From Tomocerus qinae (lineage: Eukaryota > Arthropoda > Collembola > Entomobryomorpha > Tomoceridae): a DNA stretch of 64,000 bases. Positions within the stretch are counted from its first letter, which is position 1; each line of letters opens with the position of its first letter. The stretch lies in assembly GCA_020055645.1 (NCBI GenBank), contig CM034546.1, forward strand, positions 61,256,001-61,320,000, read 5' to 3'. Positions 35,701-48,605 of this stretch are shown here, one piece after another. Position numbers and translations under genes: made by a program. Under the pieces are notes generated by a model. It saw only the letters and a program-made list of their open reading frames with translations, did no database searches and was not told where the DNA came from.

Positions 35701-36178
35701 ATTCTAGGGAAGATGAGGCGCAACATTAATCGTTGGGACATCAACTCAGATGGAAATATAAGTTTGAATTTTGAGTAAGCAATTTAATTTTAGATCCAAT
35801 GAACATTAATATCATTCTACTTATTTGCATATCCTTTAATTGGAGTGTGATATTTTTCAGTTTCTTGAGCTTGACGCCAATCTTGGGAATGTTGCAACTT
35901 GATCATACAAAAGAGTGCCAGCTATGGGCTGCATGGACTTTGGCAAACCGTGCAAGTGTGGACCGTAAGTTATCTTAACAATTACAATATATTTTGTCAG
36001 ACTTGTTATCACTGATTAACAATATACACTTTTGAAATTAGCCGAAAACTTTGTTCCTTTATTGAAAAAAAGTGATGATGCCCTGAAGCTATTATCCAAT
36101 TTAATGAAAGGTGATTCAGACATAAGTCGCTACGCCAGATTAACAATTGAGCAAATCCAGGCTTCGCCTTACAATTAA
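32732..36178 (+). CDS. ZYG11/ZER1-family substrate receptor
   Basis: This family recruits substrates to Cullin-2 RING ubiquitin ligases; in animals ZYG11B and ZER1 recognise N-terminal glycine degrons. Ten exons: 32732-32926, 33095-33332, 33563-33845, 33906-34215, 34315-34638, 34729-34870, 35316-35431, 35614-35774, 35861-35964 and 36042-36178, summing to 2,010 nt (669 residues; human ZYG11B 744). An N-terminal region is followed by leucine-rich repeats (LKVLNLSNCEEVTDDTF, LHHLDLSDCEGIQNL, LSSLDISYTNLAG; about residues 70-330) and a C-terminal armadillo-like region ending near QLWAAWTLANRA, a position where human ZYG11B has QLWAVWAMQHV. The first intron starts GCAAGT, a GC-AG intron, while the relic at 1007 has GT here. 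The exon 5 donor could be three bases earlier. Confidence 0.9.
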
Positions 36179-37241
36179 GAACTCTTAACTCTCTAGACAA
36201 AAGTCTTCCTTCCTACACTTCCCGAACATCGTTGTTCTAAAATTGTAAAACAATTATCCGAACTCTTAGCTGTTTAAAGATGTCAGCCAGTAAAATAGCT
36301 CAAAAAACAGAAAAAACCCTAAAAGCTAAGCTAAACACATACATTTTGTAATTTGAGATATTAAAATAAAATATTTTTAAAATCTCGGGAAATTTATATC
36401 GATTAAAAATTTCAAAAATCTCCTAAAGAGCTGGGAGGCTTAGAATGAAGAGATATTTTGGGTCATGTATTGGGTACAATTTGTGTCTCTAAATCTTAGC
36501 TTCTGTTTAGGCAGTGATTATTTTCGATCAGTTTTTGGGATTTATTAATAATACCTACGTTCTATTAATAGCGTTTAAGTGTAATAAAAATAAATGGGCG
36601 CATTTAGATTTTTAGCTATTAATTCTCAATATAAATCTGGTCAATAGTTATATAATAGTTAAGTACCTACGCTCTATTATCTATTATTTCTGATGATAAT
36701 TTGTCTCTTAGTGTCTATCTTCCTAATCTGGGTTTACTTAAAACCTTTTCCTTCAATTCCACACTTATAAAACGCTTATAATTTTGAAATATCAAAATGT
36801 ACTGCAAAATATGTAAAAAAATGGATTACATTAAATAATTTCACGTAATTTCTTTCTATATTTTAATTAAACATTGATAAATTCCGGATATTTTTGTCTA
36901 AACACAAATGGTACAAAATTATTAATTGGTGTTAGATATTTAGACAATGGAAAGCTATATTATTTAATATCTTATTAGTGTAATGTGTAATACATTGAGT
37001 ACATTTCTGTTTATTGGCAGTTCTGGTGTTTCCATTCGTAATTAATTATTTATATTCGTTCCATGTCGTTTCTCTTGATTTTTTGAACAAGATATTCTAA
37101 TTATAAATCATGTATCATTATTATTAAAGCATACACGTAAACAATTAACATTGATAAACATAGTTACCATTCCATTAAATGTTCTTTAACATATTATATT
37201 GTATTTAAGAAATAAAATCAATGTAAAACTAGAAATGCCTA
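36179..37241. other. Tail-to-tail intergenic region
   Basis: AT-rich DNA between the ends of the ZYG11-like gene (+) and ANAPC4 (-). AATAAA at 36365-36370 is a likely poly(A) signal for the former. No other feature seen. Confidence 0.45.
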
Positions 37242-40200
37242 TTATTCTTGAATAGAGCTATTTTCGGTGTTATCGAAACCTTCTTCTTCGTAAGAGCTTT
37301 CCGATGCATCAGGTTCCATTTCCATGAGAAGAATAGCATGTCTTGAGTCATCAAGAAGAGCACCCACATTTCGTGGACCACTGACAGACAATAGAGAAGG
37401 GGCGAAAGATTCAATTGGTAAGATATGGTCGACATACGGGGAAGATAATGCAGGGCCTGGTTTATACATGTCAGTGGGAATGACAATGTGAATCTCTGGG
37501 TTGACTACGATCTCATTATTGCGTTTTTTCGGGTGAATGTTTCCAGTTGGAATCTCATGGGACTCCTGTTGTTTAAAAATGGCTTCCTGCAGAGGAATTT
37601 GGCATATAATTGTTCTTCCGCTGTCTGCTTCATTTCGCTTGTCATCTGAATCATAAGATACAACAGTGATGTAGCTGTCCGAATAATATTTGCACTGGTG
37701 GATGGGTCTGGAAAATGAGACGTGAACAGATTTCATTATGCTATCTGGAACTATTTGGAGATCTGCAAAAACAATTTCTGTATCGGTTAGCTGGATATGT
37801 AAATAAGTTCTGTTGCTTTCACTAAGAATGTGCATGATTGGTGGTCGTTTAGCAAGGATGGGACTTCCTTCTGCCACATATCCGAGTTTCTTAATGCTCA
37901 TAATAGGAACAACTTTATTTTGGAAATCCACAGAGTGCAAAACGGGAATCTGCAAAAGCTCAGTCACAGTTTTGTTCACGGTAGGTACAATTTGACGCAT
38001 GAATAAACACACTTTGTCAGCGGAGAAATCCAGAGCAAAATGTCTGGAAGCTCTTGAATCGAATGAACGAAGGGCTTCGGCAGTAAATCGAATGAAATCC
38101 TCTCCAGTGGCAAACATCTCGTGCACTTCGTCATCTAAATCGAATTTATCTTTTTCCCTAGGAGGATCATTGCTTGGATTATCTGAGCATCCCATCATGA
38201 CATTCGCCAGGAGAAAATCAAACACATCTTTTTTGATTTTCATTTGTAACAGCTCCAGAACTTTGTCCGTATCAACATCCTCCTCGATGAAATCAGGAAC
38301 TTCTTGGATATTCAGAGTGTGAATGGCATTCATGACCATGTGCATGAATTGCAAGGAAACATCAACGTACGTCCGAACAAGACTTTGGATTTGCATAGCT
38401 GCCATGTATAAATATGACAATTGTTTCTTCACTTCAGCAAGTAATCGAGTAGATTCGGAGTGTCCGGTAATTCTCTCCAGAAAGCCGTCTATTTCAATTA
38501 ACTCGGTAAACATGAATATTATTGCGCATTTAATACTCCGTAAAAGATCCGAGATTGTTGTATTCGCTGCATTTATAAGACTTGTGTTCTTTTTTGCCTC
38601 TTTTTCTCTTCCTGTGCTTCCTAGAAAGATTTCCATTTCCACAGCGCTCATTCCTGTCAGCAGAAGCTCCATGTAATCCACCCGCACTTCATCAGGCTCA
38701 GTTACAGATGTACAGTGACCATATGTCATGTAAAAAGTGTATATATCAACCAGTCTTCCCCATTGCTCATTTAAACTAGTTAACTCCCCTTGAATCAGAG
38801 ACCAGTTTTTCAAGAAAAAATAAAACTTAAATCCTAGAGGACCCAAAATTGAAGAAATTTCTGGAATTATATCATTTGTAAATGTATTGATCAGAATATT
38901 TATCTTTCCGCCGCATTTGCTCTTTTCGTTCACGAGAAACTGAAATGTACGCATATCTAAACTTGATTCAACTTGCTCAACTCCAACTTCTCGGGAATTT
39001 GTATTGTAACAAATAATACTCAAAAATCCTCCTGTATACGCACAAACTCGTCCGGATTTTGTGGCTAGAATAAGCAAACTTAAGTAACTTTCTAGTCGTT
39101 GCACCTTTAAATCATTTCGAAGAAAATCCGATTGCTGTCTGGCCTGCGCTGCTAGAACCTGGAACATAAAATATAACAAATAGCAATTAGATAATCTGCT
39201 CTGCTCTCAATTATTTACATTGTTTTATTTTATTCGAAGCAATATTGGTTTTAGTAATGTTGAAGACATTTATTTTGCAATTAAAAAATTTCTTGAAAGT
39301 ATATTTTATAGATTAAACATTATAATTTTTCTGCACAGCTGTTTAACAGCATTATTGCAATCATGCAATCCAGCAAGGGCTAAGGCTCAATTTAGTATAT
39401 ATGAATGTCACAAATGTCATAAAACCAATCTCGAAATAATTTTAAAGTAACTGCTAACTGGTTAGGCTATATTTTGTAAAATGAAAACAAAAGCTAAAAC
39501 CAAGAAGCAAAGAAAGAATTTTAGGCAGTCAACTTACCTCGGTCATAGCCAATTCGTAGGAAGAAGCGCACCAGCTGATTGCGGTAATAGGCTCACTTAG
39601 TTCATGAATATGAAGAATTTTTCCACATTCTACATCAATAATAAATGTAAATAGACCTGAAAAATAAAAACAATTTAAAATATCAAAATTTATTATCTTA
39701 TATAAAACAAAATATAAGTTTAAAATGATAACAATGAGAATTAAATTTGGTACCAGCAGCTACTGCTATAAAAATTCCTTCCGGATGCCAAGCAATTTTT
39801 TCTGGAACTGCAGGTTTCTGATTTTCAATAAGACTTATTTGCCAGACTTTCTGCCATGACAAACGGTGCAGCATAACGTCTCCTAAATATTGAAAAAGTG
39901 GCGGATTACTTTATTGAAACTTTTATATGATAATATATATTTTTAGAACTAGAAAAATTGTAATATACATTTATGAACGAAATAATTTTGAAATATTAAC
40001 TTTTCAACACCGTCAGCAGTATCGTAGTACTAATACACAATCAACAATGTATTTTCAAAGTTTGATTAATTTTGTTATTTATATTGATGATAGTACCACC
40101 ATAACTTATTATTATTGTATTATTGTTCACAACAAATAATAAATAATTATTAGACATTTACGTCTTTTCATTAATGTATTACTGTAAAGTAATGTTTGAT

Positions 40201-40462
40201 AACTATTATTTACTAACATTTAGGAATAATAATTTATACACAATAGTACATTTCACAGACAACAGAGAGTGTTAATATATATTTCATCCAAATGTTGAAC
40301 AGACAGAAAGTTGCTTCATCCGTGGTTAAAATTATTGAAATTAAATATTGAAATAAATTCAAACATACCCTTTCTATTCCCCAATCCAATGAGATCCATT
40401 TTTGGAGACCATGCCAGCACAACTATCTCTTGTGCAACCTGCCTTGTTTCCAATACCTTCAT
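37242..40462 (-). CDS. ANAPC4: Anaphase-promoting complex subunit 4
   Basis: APC4 is a scaffold subunit of the APC/C platform, the ubiquitin ligase that drives mitotic exit. Four exons: 40462-40369, 39882-39754, 39656-39538 and a long 39158-37242, phases 1, 1 and 0, total 2,259 nt (752 residues; human 808). The N-terminal WD40-type part is shown by QEIVVLAWSPKMDLIGLGN, matching the family pattern QEI..L.WSPKRDL, then KIAWHPEG and ITAISWCASS. The long last exon holds the helical domain (LLLTGMSAVEMEIFL, and a long stretch near residues 260-420) and an acidic C-terminus. The ATG at 40462 sits at the expected distance before the WSPK motif; an upstream exon adding a few residues cannot be excluded, as the frame is open further upstream. 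Confidence 0.9.
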
Positions 40463-42203
40463 TTTTGGAATTATTGCGACCGAATATAAAAATTTACTGG
40501 TCACAGCCCGAAAATGAGATTCTTTTGTTTTCTGTTTAGCGATAGCAGTAAGCTAAGAGATCCAACATACAGGGAATATTTAGCTGCATAAATAAACGAA
40601 AATCAAAAATTATAACCACCATATTACATTTAATTTTAGAGTAAATAAAAAATACTATACAATATAGAGGTTTCCCACAATTGGTGACCGCTGACCGGTC
40701 ACTAAATTAACATGAATAGGTATTGAAATGACTACAGTACCTGCCTGTGTTATCCTGGAATTGTGGGAAACGTCTATTAAACTTTTAGAACAGGTTAAAG
40801 TTCTGAAATAATGATAAATAAATAATGAATGAAAAGAAACTGGGGAATAAAATAAAACTTTGTATTACTTGAAAATTAGATTGAAGCGACTGGAACTAAC
40901 TTGATTTACTTTACAACATGGGAAGAAGAAATCCGGCCCAGAGAGTCAGGTCACAGGTGAAAGTGATTGAAATGTTCTTATTAAATTGTCAAGAAGTAAG
41001 CGGCAAATCATCATCTCTTTTTCTTTTCTCGTGTAGAAGAGTTTTACATCATGAGTTTACCGCCCTATTTGACAGAGCGAATAGAATACAAGTTGGCAAG
41101 GATATCGCATGATTTATATCTACTGTCTAGATTTAGAAGTCTTATGCTATGCTTCACACTCCACACACAAAGCATTTTCCTGACCGTTATGTAATACTAG
41201 TGAACCCAGCTAAGGGGGGAACTTAGCACTCAAGGAAATTTCAGCAGGCTACCCATTACAGTAACAAAAACAGTCCAAAAAAATCATTGGTACTTCACTA
41301 AGGTTATTTTGTTAACCAGTAATGTTATTTAATTCCGCAAAAAGGTGTGCAAACTGGCACAAAGAAATCAAGGAGACAGTAAAAATTAAAACCAGCTCTA
41401 CTAAAAAATGCTATAATAGGTTTGTCGATATAGCAGAACCAATTTGTGTTTGGTTTTGAAATGCTAATTAATACGCACGATCATTACAATCACCAATTAT
41501 CAACTTAGGTAGAGTATTATTGCTTTGCTTGTTATAATAATTATAAAACAACTCATTTCGATGGTTTAGAGAGAGTGGTCATGCACATTTTGCTTTTTCG
41601 ATTTCAAGGAACGTGCATATACATACGTTGATGGGAGGAGGAGGTGCCCAAAAGTGGTACGGTCAGCGCAGCACAAGGACCTGCGTTACACATGAGGAAA
41701 GAATTTTGCGTTACGTAATATGTGCAGGTTCCCTAGGCTCTCCTACCACACATAGTTACATACGTAGATATATAGGCAGGTAAATTTATTGCTCTATCTG
41801 TATCACGATTATTTATAGTAATGTAATTCGTGTTAATGATTTTAAAATCATGTAAATTGACGTTTACAATTTTATAAATTGCTTGGTTATACAAAACATG
41901 AAGATGGAAGAGAATAAAAATTGGTCTCAAAAACTAGCTTTCAAAAATGGCAAAAGCTTAGGATTATTAATAATTTAAAGCCTAAATTTAGGGTTAACTA
42001 AATTTTTATAGGTGAAAATTTGTCTTGCTCAGTTATCACTATCGGTTTTGTAATTGAAAACTGTGCTTTTAGTTTTTACTCATACTTTCAACATTATTGT
42101 ATTGAAAACAACAACTAATAAATTCTTCAAATGTACGTAATCACATTTAATAGTATTATTGATTGTTTATAAAGAATTGACGAAACTTCTGTGAAATAGG
42201 ACT
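40463..42203. other. Intergenic, nothing recognised
   Basis: Probably contains the ANAPC4 promoter at the left side. Short open frames lack family features. No repeat boundaries found apart from the hAT derivative that follows. Confidence 0.4.
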
Positions 42204-42792
42204 CAGTGTACAAAATTTACCCCTTTTTAGTCTTTTTTACCATCACAGTGGTAAAAATGCACTTAATGGTAAAAATGCACTTAATGGTAAAAATGCATTT
42301 TAATGGTAAATTTTAGCGATTGATTAGACAGCTGATTACAGATACATTAGACTTAGACTTCCTAAAATATAAGTTTTAAAGTTTTCTATGAAATATTTCC
42401 AATGAGTCCCTTAATCAATTAAATTAATCATATTTATTTGATTTTACACCAAAAGTTATAAAAAATGAAGAAAGAAAGATTGTATTTGGTATCGCCCATT
42501 TAAAACTGATGCTTTATTTAATTGCAATTAATTTCTCAATCGGCAAGGGCTGTTGGTTGAATCCTATTCTGATTGATAAACACTTATCAATTTGTGACAA
42601 CAATGATCATCTGCTTAGCTATTTCATACTTTGGCACCGAATTTTATTCAAATTTCATACACAAAATTTAAATGATACTATTTTTTACCATTTATACCAC
42701 TTACCACTACTTTTTAGGTAGTGGTATTTAACGTTAAATACCATTAAAAACCACTTATCACTGGTAAGTGGTAAATGGTATTTTGTACACTG
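42204..42792. mobile_element. Non-autonomous deletion derivative of the hAT at 23298
   Basis: Both ends match the 3.76 kb element: CAGTGTACAAAATTTACC with repeated GGTAAAAATGCA motifs on the left, and ACCACTTATCACTGGTAAGT then TATTTTGTACACTG on the right. The 589-bp unit lacks the transposase. Flanking 8-mers (ATAGGACT, TGTTCCAA) do not match, so the target duplication has decayed or the copy was rearranged. Confidence 0.85.
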
Positions 42793-43951
42793 TGTTCCAA
42801 TTTGGACTGTGTGATGGCCCTTTTCCTTGTTGGCAAAAACCCCGCATATGCATGTGTTGAGTTGAATGCACTGTGATGTTCAGCAACACTTACTACAGAA
42901 ACTTTTGAAGATTAGAAGCAAATACAATGATTTGCTTTACCTTCTCGGAATTTATTTAGGCACATTGAACTGCTGTGACTTGAATACGAAATGAAATAAT
43001 ACATGTCAGATTGTGTTTGTATGTATTCAATTTTATTTCAGATCCTTGTGTATGCCCTTTATTTTTTGGTCAACACAATAAAGTTGGCTTAAGTTGGTAT
43101 TAACTTATTCTCTTAAACCGAATATTTACAAAAAGGTATTTGCATTTTAATAATATACTTGCAATAATGTGTGTCATATTTACTCCCAATAATAAATGAT
43201 TTTCTGTTTATCTAAATTTTGTTAGAGCAAACAAAGCTCAGACTCAACCCAACAAAACGCCGCCAGTTAAAAGCAGACAAGTTAATTGCTCGTGAATGAG
43301 TAATAACTGATAAAGCGAAATGTTTATCTTGTTTAACATTCAAGTACAATTTGCAAATAAAGTTTGATGTTCCTTGTTCAGTTCCAATTCCAATAACACT
43401 TTTTAACTTATTAGCGTCAGGATGATAACTATTGTTAACTTGATAACTCACTGACTCACTGTATTCATTTATGCGCCGAATTTCCTATCTCGATCTTACA
43501 CAGGTAAAGTTTACAGTAATGACAGTAAACCAATATTATTGTCATTGTCAACGATTATGAAGTTTAAGAATTCCATAAATAATTATGGTTTTTCTCATAT
43601 ATTATTCAATTACAAATAAATTCCATGAAAATGCATTTCGTCATATTTTATCTCAATTTATGAATACAAAATCTCTTCCCATAATACAACAATATTATAT
43701 AATGATCCAAAAATTCTACTAAATGCATAGCTTAATGGTCATGGTCAGATAGGCTGCTGTAAAATGAGTCATAAAGTAGGCGTATTTAATATTAAATAAG
43801 GATATTTGCTAATATGCCGTAAAAGTGGAAAAGTTGATGAGTATGAACATACTTAGTAGGAACTTTATCAATTCTCAGTAACCTTATTTGCCGAAAGTAA
43901 ATATTGTGGCTTGTGGAAATATAATACTATAAACGGGATTCTGATTTGGTA
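42793..43951. other. Intergenic, nothing recognised
   Basis: AT-rich DNA upstream of the DOMON gene. No gene seen. Confidence 0.4.
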
Positions 43952-43959
43952 TATATAAA
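43952..43959 (+). promoter_or_regulatory. TATA box of the DOMON gene
   Basis: TATATAAA lies 98 bp before the start codon at 44057, placing a start site near 43985 with a short leader. The spacing fits; there is no transcript evidence. Confidence 0.5.
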
Positions 43960-44056
43960 TCTCAATTTTCATTCATGAAATCACTCATTCATTCCTTACA
44001 TTCCATCCAATTCAAATCCTCCTAACTAGTACATAGAAACAGTAACAAAATTCGAA

Positions 44057-45092
44057 ATGGAGAAATATTTTTTCACTGCCATTCTAATGGCCACGATTTG
44101 TGCAAAGGTTTCAACCATTCCTGTACAAAAAAATGTATTTCTGTTTGGTAGTGGCTCGAGAACAATCCTCGTGGACACATCATTATCATCGACTGAAAAA
44201 ACAATTACGTTCACAATCAAAGTAAAAACTAATGGATGGGTGAGACTGGGAGTCAACTCTCAACCAAATTGGAACAATGCTGATATGGTCGTAGGAGGTG
44301 TCCGAGAAGGAAAGCCGTACCATTATGTGAGTTGTTTTCAAAATATTTTTATATAATTTTCTTATATGCATTTATTTGCAATTATGAGATTCCAAAACAT
44401 TTTATGTCATTGTAAAAAATTTTTTCATTGCCTAAAAATAATTAAAATTGTTAGCAATAGTGTGGCTTTAAAGGTTTCAAAAAATGATTATTTGTAATCA
44501 AGTTTCTTTACTTATTGACTGTTTAATGCAGGAAAAAATAATAAAAAATAATTGTCTGTTAATATACATATAATTGTATATGTAAGGTACATGCGTTGTC
44601 TACAAATTATAGAATAAATTATAAAATGTCTTATTAATTTTGCAGGATATGCACGGAATAAATGGTATGAAAGATAAAATGGACACGAAGACAATTTCAG
44701 ATTGGGAATTAGTCAAATTTAGTGTAACGTCTGATGTTACCGGCCTTAAATACACAAGGCTTTTGAAAACTAGTGACCCAAACATAGGACAAGATTACGA
44801 AATTAAAGTAAATTTTATTTTGTTGATGTAGTTTATTACAAAATATTTTATTTCGTCATTTTTGATTTTACAGATTAAACAGCCATTGTACCTTTTGTGG
44901 GCTTATGGAGATAGTGATGATATACATCAGCAGCCTACTGCAATTGGATATGAGCTCGTTAGTCTCGAAAATGGTTTAAGCAGTGCTTTTGGTTCGACAT
45001 ATTTTTCAAACAGCGCTTATAAAACAAATGTAAATTACTCCACAGCCTATATTTTAAGTATATTGTCTTTGATCATCGCTAAAATATTATAG
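44057..45092 (+). CDS. DOMON-domain protein, secreted or GPI-anchored
   Basis: Three phase-0 exons, 44057-44326, 44646-44807 and 44874-45092, give 216 residues. A signal peptide is clear (MEKYFFTAILMATICAKVST). Residues about 25-180 look like a DOMON fold: the segments TFTIKVKTNGWVRLGVNSQP, NNADMVVGGV and YLLWAYGDSDD match the DOMON region of dopamine-beta-hydroxylase/MOXD-type proteins, which bind haem or sugars. No copper monooxygenase domain follows, so it is a stand-alone DOMON protein. The last 17 residues are hydrophobic (STAYILSILSLIIAKIL) after a Ser/Asn-rich stretch and end the protein, the layout of a GPI-anchor signal or a single C-terminal helix. Ligand and role are unknown. Confidence 0.8.
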
Positions 45093-45429
45093 ACTTCACC
45101 AATTATTGCTGTTCTCATTGTGATTTGTTTACTTGTCTCTTAAAAATAATATTCTCTTGTTAGGAATTGTACAATTTAGTTACAAATATTTAGTTGAAAT
45201 AAAATATCTAATTTTTACATCAAAAACACAACCTAGATGCTATTTTACTAGTTGCATTAAGGGGAATCAAATAGTTATGTGTATGATGAATTGAATTAAA
45301 ATCTGTGTGAAAAAGTATAAAGTACTGCAAGATTAAAGTAGTGTCACGTAAATTGGCCCTAGTAAACTGGTATTTTGTGTGAAACGTAAACTGGTCTTGT
45401 TAAAAACTAAATGGGCTTCCGAGTAAAAG
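45093..45429. other. 3' flank of the DOMON gene
   Basis: AATAAA at about 45198-45203 is a likely poly(A) signal. Short AAACTGGT-type repeats of the following element begin near 45360. Confidence 0.45.
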
Positions 45430-46190
45430 TCATAATTACCAACTAGTACTCCCGCGTAAGTAAACTTGTCTTGCTAAAAACCAAATGGTCATCCTGCTAA
45501 AAGTAAACTGGTCTTCTAAAATAAGTGAATGTGAAATAAGTGAACTCAAAATTGAAGTGAACACCACATATTTATTAGAAAATTATTATCATCATCAAAT
45601 AAGTTACAATTAGAAATTAAATCAGTCAAGTATAACCCTATATTTTATAACCAATAATCAAAAGGGTAAATTAGTCAAATCTACACAGTAACTGTTTTTT
45701 TGGCTCATTCTTTTTTCTGAAGTAGATTCAGTATATTTCTTTTGTATTTTGGTTGAATCTCGAAACACCTTTATTAATTCAGCTTCTGACCATTCACTGT
45801 AGATTAGCCCTATTTTCATATTTTCACATCTCGTATGCGCACTCTCACATGTGCGTGGTCCTTCCATCTTTTGTAGCGGGGCTGTAAAATAAGCGTAGCC
45901 TTGTTGCAATTAACTTTTCTTTACGATTTAACGAATGTCACAGCCATGCATAGTGTTCTACTTATACTCAAAATTTTGCATAAGACTAAACTTGATGTCA
46001 GAGCTCATAACTTATAGGTACCCAGTTGTACTATAAGGTTGCTTTGAATAAATTAGTTCTACATACTCTACCATACCATAACCTTAACACAACAAACTTA
46101 AAGATGACCAAGACCAGTTTACATTTGACAGGAGGACCAGTTTGTTTTTTGCAAGACCAGTTTACTTACGCGGGAGGACCAGTTGGTAAT
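45430..46190. mobile_element. TIR element with about 90-bp inverted ends
   Basis: The left end (about 45430-45525, containing CCCGCGTAAGTAAACTTGTC and repeated AAACTGGTC motifs) is the reverse complement of the right end (about 46102-46190). The interior has a minus-strand open frame 45909-45658 (83 codons) with scattered Cys but no recognised transposase. No target duplication was established. Confidence 0.6.
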
Positions 46191-46962
46191 TGACTAAGAA
46201 CAGTTTCTTAGTTTATGATAGATTATAATAAATAAAAGTTTAGGTTCGTAGGGTGGGGCGGTGGGCGTTTTTATTCTGGCCGGTATAATGCGGCAACCGG
46301 CAAGTATAAAAAGTAGAGTCATAAGTAAGGATCTGACGTCTTTTGTATAAACTAGACACTAGGAGGTTAAAGATATTAAGACCTACATTCAACATCACAA
46401 TTATACAAAATTACTAATAATTTAGTGCTTACAAAAATGTCTTTTAAATGTTACAGTCATACTATTTTAATTTTTCAGAAAAAACGTTAAGAAATATAAA
46501 ACCTAATAGACTCAGAATAAAATACTTACATTTACATACACCTGTACTCAAGGACGTATAAGAAAAAGGGAATTTTTTTCTCAAAATAGCATTTTCTTCA
46601 AAAAACGCCAAAAATTTTCATTGGAAATCTAGCCCCCTCCGAAACTCAGTTCTGCATACGTGCTTGCCTGTACACAAAACAACCAAAGGGTTTTCTGGTG
46701 ATTGATGATAAACAAATACCTATCTATGAAGTTTGGTATTATTGTACTATTGTACAGTACAGTAGGCTGTAACATCGCGCGGAAATATGAATTTCACATA
46801 GTTGAATGAAGACGCGTTGTCGCGCCGCCTTCGAGCTAGAGACGCAGACGGTTGGACTTGGACTGTCCAATTCCTAATGAACTCGCAGACTCCAAGCATT
46901 GAGCAAACCAACACAATTGAAAAGGAGTTATTAGTTAATAGTTACACAGATTGAAACAGTTG
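46191..46962. other. Promoter-side region of exonuclease gene 1 with one MITE
   Basis: Noncoding except for the MITE at 46549-46666. A possible 5'-UTR acceptor (TTACACAG) lies at 46942-46949 before the start codon. Confidence 0.4.
46549..46666. mobile_element. Short CACGTATCC-family MITE
   Basis: The ends are CAAGGACGTATA and GCATACGTGCTTG. The flanks CCTGTACT (46541-46548) and CCTGTACA (46667-46674) match at 7 of 8 bases. At 118 bp the interior is shorter than in other copies. Confidence 0.7.
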
Positions 46963-48605
46963 ATGATGGAGTACCGTATTCCTGAGAGGTTTCTGAATTC
47001 TCTGGGTTTTATTAATTACGGTCACCATGGACAATTGCCATGGGACCAATCCGATGTGGAGAATGAAAACTGGTATCCACTTCCTGCTCATTACACATCC
47101 GTCACCGATATATTGGCTATAGATTGCGAAATGGTCATTGTTGGTCCAAAAGCACTGAATGTTTTGGGTCGAGTTTCTATCGTCAACGAATACGGTTATT
47201 GCATTTATGACACCTTTGCTAAACCCAAACAAACGGTAACCAATTATGTAACCAAATATAGTGGAATTACGGCTGAAGATTTAGTTGACGGTAAGTATAA
47301 TATTTGCTGTTATCTCGGTAGGACTTTGGGACTGCAGGCTTGTCTTAAATAAATTTCATCCTTGAAAATGAAAGTAGCTTCCATATAATAATTATTTAAA
47401 ATAATATCTTTTGTCTTTAGCTCCAACTGTAGAAACAGTGAAAAACGAAGTTGCTGAAATAGTAAACGGGAAGATCTTAATTGGACATTCTACTCGCCAA
47501 GATTTGGGTACACTAGGACTGTTGAATCATCCAAGATCTCAGATTCGAGACACTGAAAAGTAATTAAACCAAATATATACCTTTTATTGTTTTTCGTTTG
47601 ATTCTTTATGGCCACTATAATATGAGTATTTTAATTACTTTTAGGTATTTCAAGTATAAGCTGAAATTGAAACTAAGCCCATCGATTCAGAAACTAGTGA
47701 ATGTATACTGCAATGCTACTGTCCAGAAAGCCGAACATAATTCCGTGAGAAATGCTTATTTTAAATATTAAACCTTAAACACCTGTTAGATTTAATAATT
47801 GTGTAATTAAATAACTAAGATTGAAGATGCACAAGCAGCGTTGAAGTTGTATTTGATGGAACGCGAAGAATGGGAAAATGTTCTCCAGAATATAAAAGAA
47901 CTCCTAATCTGTGACCACTACCCAGACTTAACGCAAATCAAAATAGAAGATTCTAATTCCATCAAGTGTATGAAAATCATCAACAAAGTTTTGAAATGCG
48001 GGCATAAACAACTAGAACCTTGCCATAAGCAAGATGGATTCATTTGTAAAAGCGTGACTGAAGTCAACATAAAACTACCTTGTGGACATAATAAAGGATT
48101 ACTCCAGTGTGCAGGTGACATAGCAAAACTAAAGTGTACCAAGAAAGTACAACTACCGTGTGGGCATCCACGTTGCAAGTTTTCGTGTTGGTACTTATGT
48201 CACCACAAAAGCAAAGTAATTTTGTATTTTAAATTTTTATGACATTAAAAATATCATTAAACAACTCTGGTTGATAGTCTGTTTTTGTTATTTCAGAAAC
48301 CAATTAAATGCAAAGTCTTTGGTGAGGAACACAAGCAGTGCCAACAATCAATGAAATGTGGTCACTACTGTAATTTTCTTTGTCAAAATGAAGAGGAACA
48401 CAATCGTTACAAATGTAAACAACCCTGTAGAAAAATCTGCACGCATGGCATTCCATGTCCAGGTGATCATGAATGCTTTAAGACATGTCCCTTTATAAGT
48501 AATGAAATATTGACTCGATTTTTGTGTGGACATGGAGTTTGGATCGCTCAATGTTGCAATCGCGACAAACAGAAGAATTGCCCAAAATGCACTGCGTTGT
48601 TTTGA
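46963..48605 (+). CDS. DEDDh exonuclease fused to NFX1-like zinc fingers, copy 1
   Basis: Five exons, 46963-47290, 47421-47559, 47645-47744, 47820-48215 and 48297-48605, give 423 residues. Residues about 48-205 form a REX4/ISG20-type 3'-5' exonuclease: Exo I AIDCEMV (D54, E56), Exo II IGHSTRQDL (D137) and Exo III HNSIEDA (H187, D192), then LYLMEREEWE as in REX4 proteins. The family degrades or trims RNA. From about residue 245 the chain turns Cys/His-rich with CGH repeats (KCGHKQLEPC, LPCGHNKGLLQC, LPCGHPRCKFSC, KCGHYCNFLC, CTHGIPCPGDHEC, FLCGHG), the pattern of NFX1/ZNFX1-type fingers. All catalytic residues are present. The frame is closed by a stop upstream, so the ATG at 46963 (or 46966) is the start. 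The fusion is not one I know from textbook REX4 proteins. Confidence 0.85.

Noticed and set aside
37813-38676. Three plus-strand frames of 60-117 codons opposite ANAPC4
   Set aside because: They are antisense shadows of the long ANAPC4 exon.
39220-39450. 76-codon frame in an ANAPC4 intron
   Set aside because: It is antisense to the host gene, in AT-rich intron sequence, with no family features.
42204-42792. Target duplication for the short hAT copy
   Set aside because: The flanking 8-mers ATAGGACT and TGTTCCAA do not match.
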